A stretch of 64,000 nt of DNA from Isosphaeraceae bacterium EP7 (GTDB taxonomy: Bacteria > Planctomycetota > Planctomycetia > Isosphaerales > Isosphaeraceae). This document shows positions 36,032 through 46,324 of this stretch, piece after piece. How positions within the stretch are numbered: the stretch's first letter is position 1; each line of letters starts with the position of its first letter. The position numbers were made by a program, and so were the translations under genes. The stretch is taken from NCBI GenBank assembly GCA_038400315.1, contig CP151667.1:5343174-5407173 (forward strand), read 5' to 3'. The notes under the pieces were generated by a model. It searched no databases. It saw only the letters and a program-made list of their open reading frames with translations, and was not told the DNA's origin.

Positions 36032-38494
36032 TCAAAGATCCATCACGTCCTCGACGGGCGGGATCGGCTTGGCGTCCTCGTGGACGACCGCGTCGAGCGT
36101 GCCGCGCTGGAGGACGCCGTAGCCCTTGCCGCCTCGGGAGGTGACCGGATACTTGGTCGCCCGGACGAACTGGATCGCCCCTCGGCTCGTCCGGACCTGC
36201 AATCCTTCGCGTTTCCGGTCGGCCAGCGTGAAACCGAGCACCTTGTCGTCGGCGTCGAGCTTGATCGCCCCGACCCCTTTGGCGGTGCCCGAGACCACGT
36301 TGACTTCCTGGACGTGGAAGATGAGAACCCGTGCCGACCGGGTCGCCAGGCAAATGTTCTCGGTGCCGTCGGAGCACTCGACGCCCACGACCAGGTCATC
36401 GGGCCTCGTCGCGTCGAGCCGAATGACCGACCTGCCCTTACGGGTCGAGACCGTGGAATGGGCCGCGAGCGAGCATCGCAGGACCTTGCCGCCTGCCGTC
36501 ATCGCCACCGCGTAGGGGGGCGGCGGGACGTCGGGAGCATGGCCGTTTGTCCCCTCGCCGTTGACCTTCGACAGCTCACCGCCGAGGAGCTTCTGCACGG
36601 GGCTGGTCGGGGTGACTGCGGTGCTGGAGACCCTGGGCAGGCACCTGGGATCGTGGCAGGCGACGCCGACAATGTGCTCGTTGTCCTCGAAGGCGAAGAC
36701 GGTCCGGATCGGCTCGCCGTGACCGGTCGTCTGCGGAATGTCGTTGACCCGCATCGTGTAGGCCACGCCCCGATCGGTGAAGAACGTGATCGTCTGGCGG
36801 GCACGGGCGCGATAGACCCAGCCGACCCGGTCTTCCTCGCGGACCCGGATCGACGGCACATCGGCGAACGACTTCTGGCGCTTGAACCAGCCGTCGCGGG
36901 TGACGATGACCCAGGAGTCGTCGTCGACGATGTAATCTTCCTCGCGGAACTCGACCACCGGTGGCGGGCCGGAGAGCGTCGTCCGTCGTTCGTCGCCGTA
37001 GGCCCTGGAGATCTCTCGCAGCTCGACGCGGATGATCTGCCAGCGCGCCGGCTCGTCGGCCAGAAGCCGCTGGATCTCGGCGGCGCGGTCCCGGCGGGCT
37101 TTCAGCTCGTCGCGGATCTCCTGGATCTCGAGCTTTCCCAGGCGGTAGAGCTTCGTCTCCAGGATCGCGTCGGCCTGCAGGTCGCTCAGGCCGAAGCGGT
37201 CGATCAGCTTGGGCGCGGCGTCGGGCTTGCCGTCGCTCGCCCGGATGATCCGGATTGCCTCGTCGAGGTGGTCGAAGACGATCTCGAAGCCTTCGAGAAT
37301 GTGGATCCGTCGGAGCAGGTTGTTCAGCTCGTTCGTCAGCCTGCGGGTGACGATCTCCAGCCTGAAATCGAGGAAATGCAGCAGCATTCCGCGCAAGTCG
37401 AGCCGCTCGGGCACTGCGACCTCGGCCCCGGCCGACGGCAGCAGGCAGGTCATGTTGACGTTGAAGTTCGTCTGGAGCGGCGTGTTCTTGAACAGATACG
37501 CCAGCGCGGCCTCGGCGTTGGCCCCGGGCCGCAGCTCGAGCTGGATCCGGATGTCCTCGGTGCTCAGATCCTTAACGTTTGTGAGCTGCGGAACCTGACC
37601 TTTGCCGATCAGCTCACCGATGCGCAAGACCAAGGCGTCCTTCTCGACGCTGTACGGGATCGACGTGATGATCAGAGTATTCGCGCGATCTCCATCGGGC
37701 TCGTAGGTCCCCCGCAGCTTGATCGAACCCTGGCCAGTCGCGTAGATCGATCGGAGCTCGTCGGCGGAGTTAAGGATGACCCCGCCGGTGGGGAAGTCCG
37801 GGCCTGGGATGTGCTGGGTGAGGATTTCGAGTGGGGTTTCGCGGTCGGTCATCAGGACGTCGAGCGCCTTGCAGAGCTCTTTCAGGTTGTGCGGCGGGAT
37901 GTTCGTCGCCATCCCCACCGCAATGCCCGTCGCCCCGTTGAGCAGAAGGTTGGGGAACTGGGCCGGCAGGACCTCGGGCTCTTCGGTCGTCGACGCGTAG
38001 TTTGGCCTGAGATCGACGGTCCGATCACGCAATTCCTCGAGCAGTTCCTCGGCAATCGGCATCAGGCGGCATTCGGTGTACCGCATCGCCGCGGGCGGGT
38101 CGCCGTCGATCGACCCGAAGTTGCCGTACCCCTCGACCAGGGGGTAGCGCAGGCTGAAGGACTGGGCCATGCGGACGAGGGCGTCGTAGATCGACTGGTC
38201 CCCGTGGGGGTGATAGCTCTTCATCACCTCGCCGACGACCGCGGCCGACTTCATGTAGCGGCCGTCGGAGGTGATCCGCAGGTCGGTGGCCATGGCGTAC
38301 AAGATGCGCCGCTGCACCGGCTTGAGTCCGTCGCGGACGTCGGGCAGGGCTCTCGACGTGATGACGCTCAGCGCGTAATTGAGGTAGCGCGAGCGAGTCG
38401 CCTCGGCGAGCGAAACATCCTCGACGATGGGCTTGGGCTTCGGCTCGCCCACGCCCATCCCGCCACCACCCTGTCGCCTTGTCCGCTTGGCCAT
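36032..38494 (-). CDS. Type IIA DNA topoisomerase subunit A (GyrA/ParC type)
   Basis: An 820-residue DNA-cleaving subunit. [20 protein letters not shown] and [20 protein letters not shown] open the winged-helix domain; Tyr139 in [10 protein letters not shown] is the active-site Tyr. In the quinolone-contact loop [18 protein letters not shown] the position of E. coli GyrA Ser83 is Gln100, and Asp87 is kept as Asp104. The C-terminal half has beta-pinwheel blades. The usual gyrase box QRRGGKG is represented only by TSRGGKG in the last blade. That leaves gyrase versus topo IV open. It is upstream of the B subunit on the same strand. The start ATG is followed by a basic Gly-rich lead ([10 protein letters not shown]) typical of many GyrA annotations. 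Confidence 0.93.
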   Translation of the reverse strand: MAKRTRRQGGGGMGVGEPKPKPIVEDVSLAEATRSRYLNYALSVITSRALPDVRDGLKPVQRRILYAMATDLRITSDGRYMKSAAVVGEVMKSYHPHGDQSIYDALVRMAQSFSLRYPLVEGYGNFGSIDGDPPAAMRYTECRLMPIAEELLEELRDRTVDLRPNYASTTEEPEVLPAQFPNLLLNGATGIAVGMATNIPPHNLKELCKALDVLMTDRETPLEILTQHIPGPDFPTGGVILNSADELRSIYATGQGSIKLRGTYEPDGDRANTLIITSIPYSVEKDALVLRIGELIGKGQVPQLTNVKDLSTEDIRIQLELRPGANAEAALAYLFKNTPLQTNFNVNMTCLLPSAGAEVAVPERLDLRGMLLHFLDFRLEIVTRRLTNELNNLLRRIHILEGFEIVFDHLDEAIRIIRASDGKPDAAPKLIDRFGLSDLQADAILETKLYRLGKLEIQEIRDELKARRDRAAEIQRLLADEPARWQIIRVELREISRAYGDERRTTLSGPPPVVEFREEDYIVDDDSWVIVTRDGWFKRQKSFADVPSIRVREEDRVGWVYRARARQTITFFTDRGVAYTMRVNDIPQTTGHGEPIRTVFAFEDNEHIVGVACHDPRCLPRVSSTAVTPTSPVQKLLGGELSKVNGEGTNGHAPDVPPPPYAVAMTAGGKVLRCSLAAHSTVSTRKGRSVIRLDATRPDDLVVGVECSDGTENICLATRSARVLIFHVQEVNVVSGTAKGVGAIKLDADDKVLGFTLADRKREGLQVRTSRGAIQFVRATKYPVTSRGGKGYGVLQRGTLDAVVHEDAKPIPPVEDVMDL

Positions 38495-39443
<949 letters not shown>

Positions 39444-39482
39444 CCGAAATCTCGGAAGTTCCGCTGGCCGGCCGAGTGTCGG

Positions 39483-40310
39483 TCAGCGGGCCTCATCCAG
39501 GGCTCGAGTCAGGCATTCGATGCTCTGCTTCGCCGTCTCGACGGCCCCTGGGCTGTAGTCGAAGACCTCGACCGAGACCCAGCGGTCGTAACCCGATTCG
39601 ACCAGGGATTTCATGATCGGGCCGAAGTCAACTCGGCCCATCCCGGGCCCTCTCAGATTGGTGTCCTGAGCGTGGAAGTGGCCGGCGCCCGCGGCATGGC
39701 GGCGGATCAAGTCGGGGACCGTCTGGCCCTCCTCGGCGCTCTGGGCCTTCACGTCCATGTGCAGCTTGAAGTTGGGATGGCCGACCGCGGCGATTATCGC
39801 CTCGGCCTCGTCGCAGGTGTTGAGGAAGTTTGTGTCGTCGGGGGCCAGCGGTTCCAGGCAGAGGTCGACACCGAGGTCGCCGACCGTGGGCATGATCGAT
39901 CGGAAGACGTCGACGGCGTACTTATTCGCCTCTTCGCGGGTCACACCCGGGAGCAAGTCACGCTGTTTGGGCGAACCCAGGACCATGATCGAGCCGCCCA
40001 GGTCGCGGGTCGCCTCGGCCAGCGCGAGGAAGTAATCAGCGGTCTTCTGCCGTGTCTCCTCGTCGGGGCTAGTCAGGTAGAATCCTTCGGTCTTGGCGAG
40101 AAGCCAGTGCAGGCCGATGGTCTGGAGCCCCCAATCCTCGACAATCGACTTGAGGTCACGCCGCCGGCCGGGCTTCAGGTCGGTGATTCGCGGGGCGAGG
40201 GTGAACGGAGCAATCTCGATTCCGTGATAGCCAAGCCGCTTGATCGTCCTGCAGATATCGGGGAAGTTCCAGCCGTCGAACAGCTCGTTGCAGATCCCGA
40301 ACTGGATCAT
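39483..40310 (-). CDS. Sugar phosphate isomerase/epimerase (xylose isomerase-like TIM barrel)
   Basis: A 275-residue AP-endonuclease-2/xylose-isomerase-like barrel. ATG 40310 overlaps the folD stop (ATGA), so the genes are coupled. [65 protein letters not shown] and [16 protein letters not shown] supply the expected metal ligands (Glu, Asp, His, Glu at the ends of the barrel strands). Such proteins isomerise or epimerise keto-sugars such as inosose, hexulose or tagatose derivatives; the substrate cannot be told. The N terminus [15 protein letters not shown] is typical. The coupling with folD is probably only transcriptional convenience. Confidence 0.88.
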   Translation of the reverse strand: MIQFGICNELFDGWNFPDICRTIKRLGYHGIEIAPFTLAPRITDLKPGRRRDLKSIVEDWGLQTIGLHWLLAKTEGFYLTSPDEETRQKTADYFLALAEATRDLGGSIMVLGSPKQRDLLPGVTREEANKYAVDVFRSIMPTVGDLGVDLCLEPLAPDDTNFLNTCDEAEAIIAAVGHPNFKLHMDVKAQSAEEGQTVPDLIRRHAAGAGHFHAQDTNLRGPGMGRVDFGPIMKSLVESGYDRWVSVEVFDYSPGAVETAKQSIECLTRALDEAR

Positions 40311-41212
40311 CGAGGGGCCTCTTTGTCTCGTGTAGAAGCGGGCACGCTGAGCCTGGCGGCATCGAGCGTGTTTCGAAGCAGCATGGCCACCGTCATCGGT
40401 CCGACGCCGCCGGGGACGGGGCTGATCCAGGAGGCGACTTCTGAGGCCTCTTTGAAGTCCACGTCGCCGCAAAGCTTACCGTCGGCCTTCTTATGAATTC
40501 CGACGTCGATGACGACCGCCCCCGGCTTGATCCAGTCCCCTTTGACCTGCTCCGGCCGTCCCACTGCGGCAACGAGAATGTCGGCCCGTCGGGTGAACTC
40601 GGGGACATCCCTGGTCGCCGTATGGCAAACGGTCACCGTGGCATCGCCCCCGGGTCCTTTCTGCAAGAGCAGCAGGGCCATCGACTTACCGACGATCTGC
40701 GACCGGCCGAGAACCACGGCGTGGGCACCTCGGGTCTCGATGCCCAGCTCGATGAGCAGTTCGCGGACGCCCAGGGGGGTGCACGGGACGAATCGAGGGG
40801 TGCCAATGGCGAGCAGGCCGGCGTTAACCGGATGGAAGCCGTCGACATCCTTCAACGGGTCGATTCGCTCGATGACCCGTCGGTCGTCGATGTGCTTCGG
40901 CAGCGGAAGCTGGACCAGAATTCCGTGGACCGACGGATCGGCGTTGAGTCGGTCGATGGTGTCGAGGACGAGGGACTCGGGGGAGTCGGCGGCAAGACGG
41001 ATGATCTCGCCACTCATCCCGGCGGCAGCACATGCGGAATGCTTGCTCTTGACGTAGACCTTGCTCGCCGGATCCTCGCCGACCAGGACCACGGTGAGCC
41101 CCGGCACAATCCCGGAGTCGGCCTTGAGCTGGGCGACACCGCGAGCGACCTCGTCGCGGACGCGCTGCGCGACCGCCTTTCCGTCGATGATGCGGGCCGG
41201 CACGTAAAGCAT
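40307..41212 (-). CDS. folD: Bifunctional methylenetetrahydrofolate dehydrogenase / cyclohydrolase
   Basis: A 301-residue FolD. It converts 5,10-methylene-THF to 5,10-methenyl-THF with NADP and then to 10-formyl-THF, feeding purine synthesis. [20 protein letters not shown] carries the catalytic Lys and the folate-binding Tyr, [20 protein letters not shown] the folate signature, and [19 protein letters not shown] the C-terminal signature. [15 protein letters not shown] is the nucleotide-binding stretch. The start ATG 41212 is in family position; no strong SD. It is coupled to the isomerase gene downstream by ATGA. Cytosolic. Confidence 0.96.
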   Translation of the reverse strand: MLYVPARIIDGKAVAQRVRDEVARGVAQLKADSGIVPGLTVVLVGEDPASKVYVKSKHSACAAAGMSGEIIRLAADSPESLVLDTIDRLNADPSVHGILVQLPLPKHIDDRRVIERIDPLKDVDGFHPVNAGLLAIGTPRFVPCTPLGVRELLIELGIETRGAHAVVLGRSQIVGKSMALLLLQKGPGGDATVTVCHTATRDVPEFTRRADILVAAVGRPEQVKGDWIKPGAVVIDVGIHKKADGKLCGDVDFKEASEVASWISPVPGGVGPMTVAMLLRNTLDAARLSVPASTRDKEAPR

Positions 41213-41297
41213 CTCCGCGAGGCATTGGACAGGGTGAGTCGCGGCCGGGGATTCGACGACCGCGTGCGACCGCCTATGATAATCGGCGTCGAGGCCA

Positions 41298-42770
41298 ATG
41301 TCTCGCGGTGATCAGTCCGTTGACCTCGAACCGGTTCGGGAGTTGAGTGACGTGCCGACACCCGCCCCGAGCAATTCAGAGGCAAAGTCCGCCCGAAATC
41401 ACGAGCCCATGCCTTTGAAGGAACAACCGATCGGCTGGCGGATTTTCCGGCTCGCCGGTCCTGTGCTCGTCGAGCAAGTCTCCCTCTACTTTGTGGGGCT
41501 TTCGGACACGGTGCTCACCGGGCGAATGTTCTCGGAGAGCCACCTAGCCGCGGTGACCGTATCGAGTTACCTGATCTGGGTCGTGAGCGCCGTGATGTCG
41601 ATCGTCTCCGTCGGCGCCACGGCGTTGGTGGCCCGGATGGTCGGCGGGGGTGACTGGTCGGGGGCCAATTCGATTGCGAGGCAGGCGGTGGGGATGTCGC
41701 TCATCGTCGGTCTGATGGTCTTGATCGTCGGCATCGGCGGCTCGACGACGGTCATCGACGCGATGAATCTAGAGGGCGAGACGGCCGAGCGGGCCGCCCT
41801 GTTCCTACGGATCGTGCTCCTGTCGGCCCCTCTCATCGCCTGCACGTCGGCGGGCCTGGCCTGCCTGCGAGGCGCGGGCGACACGCGGACCGGAATGTGG
41901 GTGATGGTCCTGGTCGACGTGCTGAACATCGGCCTGAGCTGGGGCCTGATCGGTGGGTTCGGCCCCCTGCCGGCGCTCGGATTCGCCGGGATCGCTGCGG
42001 GCACAGCGATCAGCGAGTCGATCGGGGGCCTGATCATCCTGGCTGTCCTGGCCGCGGGCCGTTCGGGCCTCAGCCTGACGACATCCGGAATGATCCCACG
42101 CCTCGAATCCACGCGTCGTCTGCTGCGGATCAGCCTACCCGCGGCCGGCGAGAGCCTGACGAGCGTGGGCTGTCAGCTCTGGTTCGTCGGCCTGATCAAC
42201 CGACTGGGTCCGACCGCCACGGCGGCCCACGGGGTGGCGATCCGCTGCGAGGCGATGGCCTTCCTCACCATCTCCGCGTTCGCCGTCGCAGCCAGCACCC
42301 TCACGGGACAGTCGCTCGGGGCGGGCCGTCCCGATCTCGCGGCACGAGCCGTGCGTTTGTCATGGTTCGCGGGCGTCACGACCCTCTCGGCGATGGGGGT
42401 CTTCCTCTACTGGCAGGCGCCCAATTTGTTCGACCTCTTCCTTGGGGGTCGGCAGTCGGAGGTGACGCGTGAGGGGGTGACCGTGCTGCGGATCGTGGTC
42501 TTCGCCATGCCCGCGCTCGCGACTCTGAATGTGCTGAACGGGGCCTTACGAGGGGCGGGCGACACGCGCTGGCCCTGGCTCGTCGTCATCCTCGGCTGCC
42601 TATTCGTCAGAATCCCGCTGACTTATCTGTTCACCCTGCCCGAGAGCTCGGGCGGAATGGGCCTGGGCCTGGCGGGAGCCTGGTACGCGATGTTACTCGA
42701 CCTCTGGGTCCGGAGCGCCATCGTGACGGCCCGATTCCTCCAGGGGGGGTGGAAGCGGGTGCGCGTCTGA
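41298..42770 (+). CDS. MATE-family multidrug/solute efflux protein
   Basis: A 490-residue exporter with twelve predicted helices in two homologous halves. ATG 41298 has GAGG close upstream; an alternative ATG at 41409 begins just before the conserved [20 protein letters not shown] and lacks an [21 protein letters not shown] and [20 protein letters not shown] are the equivalent cytoplasmic loops of the two halves; [13 protein letters not shown] and [12 protein letters not shown] are the matching pairs of the MATE signature (R-G-x-G-D-T). It exports cationic compounds or drugs in exchange for H+ or Na+. It starts ~85 bp from the divergent folD gene. No regulator is adjacent. Confidence 0.93.
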   Translation: MSRGDQSVDLEPVRELSDVPTPAPSNSEAKSARNHEPMPLKEQPIGWRIFRLAGPVLVEQVSLYFVGLSDTVLTGRMFSESHLAAVTVSSYLIWVVSAVMSIVSVGATALVARMVGGGDWSGANSIARQAVGMSLIVGLMVLIVGIGGSTTVIDAMNLEGETAERAALFLRIVLLSAPLIACTSAGLACLRGAGDTRTGMWVMVLVDVLNIGLSWGLIGGFGPLPALGFAGIAAGTAISESIGGLIILAVLAAGRSGLSLTTSGMIPRLESTRRLLRISLPAAGESLTSVGCQLWFVGLINRLGPTATAAHGVAIRCEAMAFLTISAFAVAASTLTGQSLGAGRPDLAARAVRLSWFAGVTTLSAMGVFLYWQAPNLFDLFLGGRQSEVTREGVTVLRIVVFAMPALATLNVLNGALRGAGDTRWPWLVVILGCLFVRIPLTYLFTLPESSGGMGLGLAGAWYAMLLDLWVRSAIVTARFLQGGWKRVRV

Positions 42771-42814
42771 CCGGATTCATCCGGAGAAGGCGGGGCGGGC
42801 TGGGTCTTGCGTGT

Positions 42815-43216
42815 TCAGACGTGTTCCATTGCCTCGCGGAGGTCGCGGTCGACCCCGAAGAGGCGGTCGAGATTGGACGTGCGGAAGACACCCTGCACCG
42901 TCGGGGTCATCTCGCAGAGGCGGAACTTTCCGCCTGCCCCCTCGACCCGACGTTGGAGCAGCACGAGCTTGCCCAGGAATGAGCTGCTGATCAGCTCGAC
43001 GCCTGAGAAGTCGAGGACCAGACGCACGGGCGGCCCTTCGGCGGGAATCGCCGCGTGAATCTGCTCGCCGACCTCGCGGACGATGCGCTCGTCGAAGAGC
43101 CGCGGCTCCAGGAAGCGGATGACCGTCACACCATCGAAGTCGAGGGCCGTGACTCGGGTTGTCGTCGGCATGTCGCTCAGGCTCCGGAATGGCTCGAGAA
43201 GGGGGACTTCATCCAT
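42815..43216 (-). CDS. STAS-domain protein (anti-anti-sigma factor-like), second of pair
   Basis: A 133-residue STAS domain. The start is taken as ATG 43216 because the upstream gene ends TGA directly before it (TGAATG), giving coupled translation; an internal ATG at 43171 would give a 118-residue protein that starts closer to the fold. VRLVLDFSGVELISSSFLGK contains the D-F-S and S-S-F-L-G motifs, in which a Ser is normally phosphorylated by a partner kinase. VIRFLEPRLFD and CEMTPTVQGVFRTSNLDRLF match the fold ends. Such proteins switch sigma factors or other targets. No kinase, phosphatase or sigma gene is next to it. The paired STAS genes probably act together. Confidence 0.85.
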   Translation of the reverse strand: MDEVPLLEPFRSLSDMPTTTRVTALDFDGVTVIRFLEPRLFDERIVREVGEQIHAAIPAEGPPVRLVLDFSGVELISSSFLGKLVLLQRRVEGAGGKFRLCEMTPTVQGVFRTSNLDRLFGVDRDLREAMEHV

Positions 43217-43708
43217 TCAGTCTAAAGGTTTACGGCGACCCCGACGCAGGGAGGCATTGGCGTCGCCTGCGGGTGGCTTCCGATCCGCCTGGCCCGCCGC
43301 ATCATTCAGACTGGACATAGGCGTTTGCTCCGAGTGCCCGGCCGGCTTCCCCGCCGCCTCGGCGATGGCCCGGGCCGCGGCCACGTCGGGCACGAAGGTG
43401 AAGAAGGGGTCGAGCTTGCTCACCCGGAACACTTCGAAGACGTTGGCGTCGACGTTGCAGAAGATGAGCCGGCCCCCGGCCCCTTTCGCCACTTTATGAA
43501 GTGCGAGGAACCCACCCAGCGACGAGGATCCGGCGAAGGTGATGCCGTTGAGGTCGACGACAAGAACGGGAAGGCCGCCCGACTTCAGATGCGCCTCGTA
43601 TTTGGCCCGAAGGTCTTTGACGGGGGCCGGATCGAGCCTGAGGCAATCCCAGAACTCGGCGACCATGACCCCGTGTTCGGTCGCGACCTCGACTCTCGGT
43701 TTCAGCAT
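43217..43708 (-). CDS. STAS-domain protein, first of pair
   Basis: A 163-residue protein from ATG 43708 (the frame is open back to 43930, including an ATG at 43810, so the start is not certain). The STAS core is EVATEHGVMVAEFWDCLRLD, then VLVVDLNGITFAGSSSLGGF with Ser residues at the phosphorylation position, and CNVDANVFEVFRVSKLDPFF. A ~40-residue polar tail rich in Gly, Ala, Pro and Lys follows. Only part of the motif (D-L-N rather than D-F-S) is kept, so it may respond differently from its neighbour. Its TGA touches the ATG of the second STAS gene, so both are made together. Role: probably a partner-switching regulator; target unknown. Confidence 0.82.
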   Translation of the reverse strand: MLKPRVEVATEHGVMVAEFWDCLRLDPAPVKDLRAKYEAHLKSGGLPVLVVDLNGITFAGSSSLGGFLALHKVAKGAGGRLIFCNVDANVFEVFRVSKLDPFFTFVPDVAAARAIAEAAGKPAGHSEQTPMSSLNDAAGQADRKPPAGDANASLRRGRRKPLD

Positions 43709-44177
43709 GATGGCGGTGGCGACCTCACCTGGATCGGACGTTTCAAACCGGCGTGGCCCAGCAGTCGTTCCTCGTCGCTCGACAACCGACACGTCCGCCG
43801 AACAGAACATCCTAACATCCATCGGGTGTCCAAGGAAGACAGACTCCTGCCAGGGTACGGGCACGGGCCGACGCCTCAACGCACCCGACGTCCCTCGCAT
43901 CTGACTTGCCGCATCACGGAACCGGCGCATGCCCCGGCCGCGGATGTGGTATGATCCTTCAATGGACGACTCGGGCGCGGCCCGGTCCGCCCCGCCCTCC
44001 GGCGCATCCCGAGGGCGGTTTGACGCGACACCTTGGCCCGATCAGCGGCGACCGGCAGACGCACTCGTCGGACTCCCGGAGACATCCCGAGTCCCGGGGC
44101 GTGCTCGCGGAGGCTCACACAAGCCGGGACGATCGTAGGGACGCCGATCGGCGGACCCACGGCCAGGGGAGATTCCC
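43709..44177. other. Intergenic region with an extended -10 promoter candidate
   Basis: No gene is supported over the ~470 bp between the STAS pair and the DUF1573 gene. TGGTATGAT at 43947-43955 is an extended -10 element (TATGAT with upstream TG), facing right, 220 bp before the DUF1573 gene. A very short Ser/Arg/Pro-rich frame after it looks non-coding. Confidence 0.45.
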
Positions 44178-45191
44178 ATGCGTCGCTTCACCTTCGGGCT
44201 GATCGCTTGCGGCTTGCTCGGGCTCGCCCCGGCTCCGGCCTCGGCACAGGCCCCGGACTGGGCCAGCACGATCATCGCCCAGCGTTCGTTCGACTTCGGC
44301 ACGGTGGCCCGCGGCTCGAAGGTGCGCCACACCTTCAAGCTGGTCAACACGACTCCCCAATCGATCCACATCGCCACCTGGCAGACCAAATGCGGCTGCA
44401 CCGAGGTCCGCGTTGGCTCGCAGGACGTGCCCCCCGGCACGCAGACCACCGTCGAGGCGGTCATCGACACCACCAAATTCGAAGGCTACAAGGCCTCGGG
44501 TTTGACCCTCGTCATTGACAAGCCGACGTTTGCGAATATCGACCTGAACTTGACCTGCTTCATCCGGGGCGACCTGACTTTGAACCCCGGCCTGGTCGAC
44601 TTCGGCGTCGTCACGCGGACGTCCAAGCCGATGGTCGCCCTGAACCTGACTTATGCCGGCGGCCAGCCCGATTGGGCGATCACCAAGATGGAGACGATCG
44701 ACTCACACGTCACGGCCAAGCTTCAGGAAGTGGGGCGTTCGCCGGGCGGGCAGGTGCAGTATGTGCTCTCGGCCACGCTTAACCCGAGCGTCCCGGGCGG
44801 GTTCTTCAAGGATGCGATCACCCTGCATACTAATGACCCGAAGAGCCCGACTATCCCGGTCTCGGTGGTCGCCAACGTCCAGTCGAGCGTGGTCGTCTCG
44901 CCCTCGGTGATCAACCTGGGCCAGGTCAAGCCGGGCACCGAGGTGAAGAAGACGCTGATCGTCCGGTCGTCGCAGCCATTCAAGCTGACCGACCTGAAGT
45001 CGACCCGCCCCGAGCTGACCACGGTCACGGCCGCAATCGCCGACGACAAGCCCAAGACGCTGCACACCGTGGTCGTCAGCTTCAAGGCCCCCGCCGAGCT
45101 CGGCCCGTTCTCCGCCTGGTTCGAGATTGGCACCGACCTGAAGGATGAGACGCCGACGAAGTTGACCGCCTACGCCGTCGTCACCCCCTGA
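44178..45191 (+). CDS. Exported DUF1573-domain protein
   Basis: A 337-residue exported protein. A signal peptide (RRFTFGLIACGLLGLAPAPA) ends with ASA before QAPDW. SFDFGTVARGSKVRHTFKLV, then KCGCTEVRVGSQDVPPG is the DUF1573 (Ig-like) motif with the C-G-C-T pair. The DUF1573 unit seems to be followed by two further beta-sandwich-like repeats (LTLNPGLVDFGVV, VVVSPSVINLGQVKPGTEVK), each opening with the same pattern, so three Ig-like modules are likely. The role of DUF1573 is not known, though it is common in Planctomycetes and Bacteroidetes. GGGGAGA precedes the ATG. A strong terminator follows the stop. Confidence 0.88.
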   Translation: MRRFTFGLIACGLLGLAPAPASAQAPDWASTIIAQRSFDFGTVARGSKVRHTFKLVNTTPQSIHIATWQTKCGCTEVRVGSQDVPPGTQTTVEAVIDTTKFEGYKASGLTLVIDKPTFANIDLNLTCFIRGDLTLNPGLVDFGVVTRTSKPMVALNLTYAGGQPDWAITKMETIDSHVTAKLQEVGRSPGGQVQYVLSATLNPSVPGGFFKDAITLHTNDPKSPTIPVSVVANVQSSVVVSPSVINLGQVKPGTEVKKTLIVRSSQPFKLTDLKSTRPELTTVTAAIADDKPKTLHTVVVSFKAPAELGPFSAWFEIGTDLKDETPTKLTAYAVVTP

Positions 45192-45226
45192 CGCCCCGGG
45201 CCAAGCCCGCTTCGTCGATGCAATGA

Positions 45227-45266
45227 AACGAGCCCCGCGCCGATCGAGATCGGCGCGGGGCTCGTT
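45227..45266. terminator. Bidirectional intrinsic terminator, 18-bp stem
   Basis: AACGAGCCCCGCGCCGAT (45227-45244) is perfectly complementary to 45249-45266 with the four-base loop CGAG. It is flanked by AA and TTCGTTT. It lies between the stops of the DUF1573 gene (rightward) and the Lys/Pro-rich gene (leftward), so it can serve both. Confidence 0.85.
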
Positions 45267-45314
45267 CGTTTCAAAGTCCGGCCCGTCATCGGCAAGCCGA
45301 TGGCGGGCGACGGA

Positions 45315-45635
45315 TCAGAAGCCCTGCTTGCTCGGGGCAACCGGGGTGGCGTAGACGGGGGCGGACTGGGACGTGGGGTACACGGCCGGGGTGTCGCAAG
45401 CGACCGGCGCGGCGGCGTAAACAACCGGCTCGCACTTGGCCTTGCGGTGCTTGACCTTGGCGACCTTCACCTTGTGGTGCTTGACCTTGACCGGCTTGGG
45501 GCAAGGGGCCGAAACCACAACCGGGGCCGGGGCGGCGCAAACCACCGGGGCCGGGGCGGGGGCACAGGCGGCCTTCTTATGGCCGTGGAGGCCGCCGGTG
45601 ACTGCCATCGCGGTCAGCAAGATCAGGTGCTGCAT
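45315..45635 (-). CDS. Small exported Lys/Pro/Ala-rich protein
   Basis: A 106-residue protein with an N-terminal hydrophobic segment (QHLILLTAMAVTGGLHG) that could be a signal peptide, followed by low-complexity sequence: APAPAPVV, APAPVVVSAP, KPVKVKHHKVKVAKVKHRKA. The middle is strongly basic; the C terminus has short Tyr/Ala/Thr repeats and three to four Cys residues scattered through it. I do not know a named family. The composition suggests a cell-envelope protein that binds an anionic polymer. Starts at ATG 45635 after GAAAGG. Codon usage is in keeping with neighbours, and a strong terminator follows. Confidence 0.68.
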   Translation of the reverse strand: MQHLILLTAMAVTGGLHGHKKAACAPAPAPVVCAAPAPVVVSAPCPKPVKVKHHKVKVAKVKHRKAKCEPVVYAAAPVACDTPAVYPTSQSAPVYATPVAPSKQGF

Positions 45636-46276
45636 GGAATCGAACCTTTCTCAAGATGCGGGCGTCGGATTCAAACCGCCTGCGGACGCCCGCGGCGGTT
45701 GGTGCGTCCCTGCAACTGGCAAGGACGAGCATGATCCCGATCGGTCCCTTCGCGGCCGCGGTTTCCCGGCGGCTCTGAGGGGCCCATCGCCCTGAAGCTC
45801 GTTGTTTCCGGGCACCCCTCCCGCCATGAATCCACGGCAGTCGGGGCACACACGAGCACGGATTGTAGGGGCCAACCCGCCGAGCGCCAACCGGCACGCC
45901 CGTGGTTTGCGGGATTTTTCCCGATTTCGTCGATTGCAAGCCCTTCGCATTCCTGGGCATCTGGAGACTCTTTGACGTGACGATCGCCGCCTTTCATTCC
46001 GCGAGAAATTACCAATTTTATTGGATCTAAATCAATACAATAAAACGACTTGAGTCATTAATTCCGGAATCCTTGCCGTCTCGCTTGCATCCATTCCATC
46101 AAGACACCCGTGTTTCACCTCCCATTTGTCCAGGTGCCCAAGAACCCGCGAGGAAATTCTGCCCGAGTCCCACCCTGGAATCCGGGTGCGCCGGGCGTGC
46201 GTCTCGTGCCGCTGAAAAAGGCACGGCCCAGGCAGGTCTTCCAGGCGCGAATCCGCAGGGCCAAGCCCTCAGCACT
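45636..46276. other. Intergenic region before the Y-family polymerase
   Basis: About 640 bp without a supported gene, ending at a LexA-like box. Between about 45,980 and 46,060 it is AT-rich. A small hairpin CGGGA (45910-45914) / TCCCG (45919-45923) with loop TTTT is too short to be convincing as a terminator. A long frame that enters the polymerase gene from 46073 is not coding before 46325. Confidence 0.5.
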
Positions 46277-46317
46277 GAACGCACGTTCTTGACGTGTTCC
46301 TTCGTTCAGAATAGACT
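46277..46317 (+). promoter_or_regulatory. LexA-like box abutting a sigma-70-type promoter
   Basis: GAACGCACGTTC (46277-46288) is the palindrome GAAC-N4-GTTC known for Gram-positive-type LexA/DinR operators. TTGACG (46289-46294) and TAGACT (46312-46317) are 17 bases apart, a good -35/-10 pair. The palindrome ends where the -35 begins, so a bound repressor would block polymerase. The expected start is at or next to the ATG at 46325, so the mRNA would have almost no leader. About one GAAC-N4-GTTC is expected by chance in 64 kb, so its location is the main evidence. Confidence 0.6.
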
Positions 46318-46324
46318 CCCGTCC

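Noticed and set aside
45910-45923. Hairpin CGGGA-TTTT-TCCCG as a terminator
   Set aside because: A five-pair stem is too short, and no gene ends near it on either strand.
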